A stretch of DNA of 64,000 nt from Quercus robur (taxonomy: Eukaryota > Streptophyta > Magnoliopsida > Fagales > Fagaceae): contig NC_065543.1 in NCBI RefSeq assembly GCF_932294415.1, forward strand, positions 1,624,976 to 1,688,975. Reading direction: 5' to 3'. The notes under the pieces were generated by a model, which saw nothing but the letters and a program-made list of their open reading frames with translations, was not told the origin of the DNA and made no database searches. Made by a program: the position numbers and the translations under genes. Numbering within the stretch: the stretch's first letter is position 1; each line of letters begins with the position of its first letter. Shown here one piece after another: positions 61,036 to 64,000 of this stretch.

Positions 61036-61665
61036 AATTGTAAATAATTTATTTGAAAACTTAATTTAATTTTTAAAAACAACCTCTGACTGGACCTAAA
61101 AGTGGTTTGGTTGCTAGATAGAGAAATTTTGTCCAATAATTTTCTAGTGTCTTTTGGTTTTGGTAAAAGTTAGATTTGAAAAATAAATAAACAGACAAAT
61201 ACAAAAAAGATCTGTACTCATTAATTAACCCGTCAAAATCCAAATGATAAAATGGGTATGGGCCTATAGGCATGGGAATGGGTTTCTTGGACTTGTGAAA
61301 AATGGATGAATCCGAACCCAACCCTCTAAAATAACGGGTTGGTTTGGGTTTAATTAGGCTGACCTTTTTGAGAAAGAAAAAAAATTATCATTTTATCATA
61401 TGATTTTGGATATGGTTGTTTCATAGTTACAGAATCTCACATCTTTCTCTCTTTAATTCTCACTTTCTTAGTTCCATCTCTTCACTCTTTTCTATTTCTC
61501 TTTCTTTGAGTCCAATGAGAGTCAATCTCACTCTACCAATATTACAGCTCATCTTAATCACTTAGTATTCTCATTTAGAAAACCATAATATGTCAATATC
61601 TATCTCCCTCTACTAAGATTGTCACCTATCGACTCATTGATTTGTTGTTGTGTTCAATTGTCGAC
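61036..61665 (+). repeat. Dispersed repeat, copy 2 (partner at 49783)
   Basis: Collinear with 49783-50310: AATAATTTATTTGAAAACT, TCTTTTGGTTTTGGTAAAA, CTTGTGAAAAATGG, CAATATTACAGCTCATCTT and ATCTCCCTCTACTAAG, in the same order and orientation. Confidence 0.8.
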
Positions 61666-64000
61666 CTTTTTATTATTTTTTTTTCAAAATACCCTTTCTT
61701 GGATGGTAAAACATAACATAAACTATCCTACTTGAATGGACTTAAATTCAAAAATATTTAAGTTTCTTGTAGTCGAACAAAAAACGTGGAATTCGAATCT
61801 TGCTTACGTTAAAAATTAATTGGTGTTTTTAGCATGATGATAAAGAACATTTATTATGGATTCACATATTACAAATCAATGATGTTTCATAATTTATAAC
61901 CTACTGTGGATTCACATATTAAAAATCAATTACAACATTTGTGAGGCAAAAATATCATATTTCAGATGATAGATTGAATGCCTAAATCCAAACTAAACCC
62001 CTAACCTTTAATGGGTTTGACAATCAACTAAGAATAATCTTCGCGTAATTCAGCTAGAGGGTTTTTTCAATACCCAATTTCAAGATTGTTGAGGAAGGAA
62101 AATGATGCCTCTGAATGAAATGTTGGGGAACCAAACTGAGACTCAACTATGGGCTCTTTATAGGCTTTCGGTGTGATGACAAGCCTATCCAAGAAAAAAA
62201 GGACTGCACTTAACAAAAAACAGCAACAAAGGCCCAATGAAAAATTCGTTACAATACTTAATTAGAACGTTAGTGGTCATGTTTTGATAGTTCAAGGGAA
62301 ATAGATTCTCCAGCGGTAAGGGTGAAGTTATACTTAAAGTCCAAAAGATGAATTTTCCAACGGTATAAATGGAATTACACAGTCCAGCCATCAATAATTA
62401 GATAGTATTTAAGCAAATTTTAGGTCCTTATGTGTTTCATTTAAGAGGAATTTATGTTGCTTTCAGCCATCACTACATCAATGTGAGGGAAAAGTTCAAT
62501 TGTTACAAATACATCATATCCTTCAACAGAAAATTAAAAGGTAATGATTAAAGGTTCCCTTGGAAGAAAAAATGGAGGATTAATCGGCATGGTGTGAAGG
62601 GAGAGAAAGATCCCCAGCTCAGTGCAGCAAGTCTCTAAATTAAGACTTTAGTGGGTGTGAACTTATAAGACATGAATAAGATGAATGTGGGCTACTTTTG
62701 AGTGAGTGAGATGGGGTTGATACTGAGATTGAAGACTTTTATGGGTAATGGGCTGTTTGTGGCTAGCTAGAAGACACTTATGAGCTGTGGTAGTGTAAAG
62801 GGAGGAGAAGAATATCTGGGATCAGTTGGGTATGGGTTGAAGGTAATGGATGGTGAGCTAGAAGAGAGTTGAACCACTAGTAAAAATGGCCAACGAATTT
62901 CAAAGTCTCAAAGTCTCAGAGGAGTGGCTTAGTTGGTTTTTTGGTTAGTTTGCTTGTGCTTTTATAATGGAGTTTTCAGAGAAGCATTTATTGACAAGGG
63001 TCCAAAAAACGTATGACCACTCAGAGGTGATGAATCAGAGTCAAGCTTTTCTGAGAGTTTTTATCAGAAGTAGGAAAATCCATTTTAGGGGGTTGTTTTG
63101 TTTTTTTGGGTAACGATGGGATTTTAGAGTGTTTTGCATTAAATGCTAGGATTCTTGGGGCTGAGCTTGATTATTGTGATCTGAAGTGTGTATCAAGAGT
63201 GAATCCTAATGCAGCAACTGAGATTTGGACCCCTGAGAAGTAAGATTTAACACCCCAACCCAGGTGCTAAGCTCTAGTCTACTTCAGGAGGGTTTCGCTG
63301 GAGATCCCTTTATACCCTTTAAACCACATGTTCCCAATTTTTCCCCTTTAGGATTCATGGGCTTGGCAATGAATCATGTTTTGAACATTTTTTAGTATTT
63401 TTAACATCAATTTGTTGGAGTTTGAATAATTTGGTTTCAGCTCCCCTTTCGCTAGAGGTGCTGTTTTGAGGAAGATGATGGAGTTCCATCATTCTTTAGA
63501 CTCCAGCTGATATGACAGCCCTTGGGCACTGTTCACGTCAGGTAGAGGGTGATAGAAAACTAATGGGATAGCCTTTAGTCTATTCTCAAAGGTTTGGTTC
63601 CCTTGTATGAGTCCTTAGTTGCTTTTTTTGGTTAGGAATGAACAAGGGCAATTCTCCTTTGCCTCCTCTTGGTGTTTTTTGCTTGGGCTTGCTCTCATGG
63701 GCTAGGTTGTGTGCACATATTGCCGTGGGTTTTCATTCCTCATGGACTTTTATTAGTAAATATTTTTTGGGTTTTTCATAAATACTTACAATGGGCCTTT
63801 GGGCAATTTGTTGTAATGTTTGAAACAATAGGACAAGTTTCAAAATACTTTTGTAAATAATATTTACTTTGACGAATTCTATGTTGCAAATAATGTTCAT
63901 GGTTTCTAATAATTGCATCATGACTTAAATGATGATCTTGTGGGTTTGAATGTTTACTATGAGTGTTTGAAGGTGTATATTATGGATGTCGCAATGCAAA
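61666..64000. other. Unassigned region, no gene seen
   Basis: From about 62040 onward the composition is less AT-rich than the preceding DNA (e.g. CACCCCAACCCAGGTGCTAA near 63251). It might be an old retroelement or gene flank running off the window. No open frame resembles a known protein and no terminal repeats are visible inside the window. Confidence 0.45.

Overview
The window is nuclear DNA of a flowering plant, most likely a woody eudicot. The evidence is spliced genes with GT-AG introns, very AT-rich intergenic DNA, long poly(A)/poly(T) tracts and (TA)n runs, and a typical plant repeat load: LTR elements, Tourist/Harbinger-like MITEs, SINEs, a LINE and a CACTA element. The repeat style suggests a Fagaceae-like tree, but that is inference; the sequence alone does not fix the species.

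Genes, left to right. (1) Bases 1-5118 (+) hold the 3' ten exons of a WD40-containing type II inositol polyphosphate 5-phosphatase of the FRA3/5PTase12-14 class; its N-terminus lies outside the window. (2) 7099-12092 (-) is a complete three-exon ankyrin-repeat/PGG-domain membrane protein of the ITN1 class, with an unusual N-terminal run of eight MEKQxSF repeats. (3) 30942-33351 (-) and (4) 42820-46884 (-) are two GH28 polygalacturonase genes in the same orientation. Both have four exons with identical internal exon lengths and intron phases, a signal peptide and a TATA box, so they are a tandem duplicate pair. (5) 60014-60937 (-) is a weaker candidate for a two-exon gene of about 72 residues encoding a C-x3-C-x13-C-x3-C peptide, with a MITE in its intron.

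Mobile DNA fills much of the rest. A non-autonomous LTR element (16287-20805) has two ~796 bp LTRs and a 16-copy internal tandem array but no gag-pol. A copia-like solo LTR (13819-14123) has an exact 5 bp target duplication. A 5'-truncated LINE (24838-26312) sits inside a Harbinger-like element (23851-26545). Six or more other MITEs with TTA/TAA target duplications are present. Three SINEs and a fragment of a fourth are visible; one SINE has an exact 18 bp target duplication and a paralogous empty site elsewhere in the window.

The most striking object is a 4355 bp CACTA transposon (36680-41034) lying between the two polygalacturonase genes. Its ends are CACTACAAAA and TTTTGTAGTG, its target duplication is AAT, and its subterminal repeats are of the GCCGCGTTT type. 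Its interior holds a captured exon of a group IV calcium-dependent protein kinase. On the minus strand it also shows a TATA box, a 5'UTR-like segment with a splice donor, and two small exons that join in frame (all phase 0) to the kinase exon. This predicts a transposon-built chimeric transcript of about 66 codons.

The right third (46.9-64 kb) has little coding potential. It contains SINEs, MITEs, a perfect-loop hairpin, a degenerate ~0.4-0.5 kb repeat array broken by an LTR-like insertion, and a rearranged dispersed duplication shared between about 48.7-51.9 kb and 58.9-61.7 kb.
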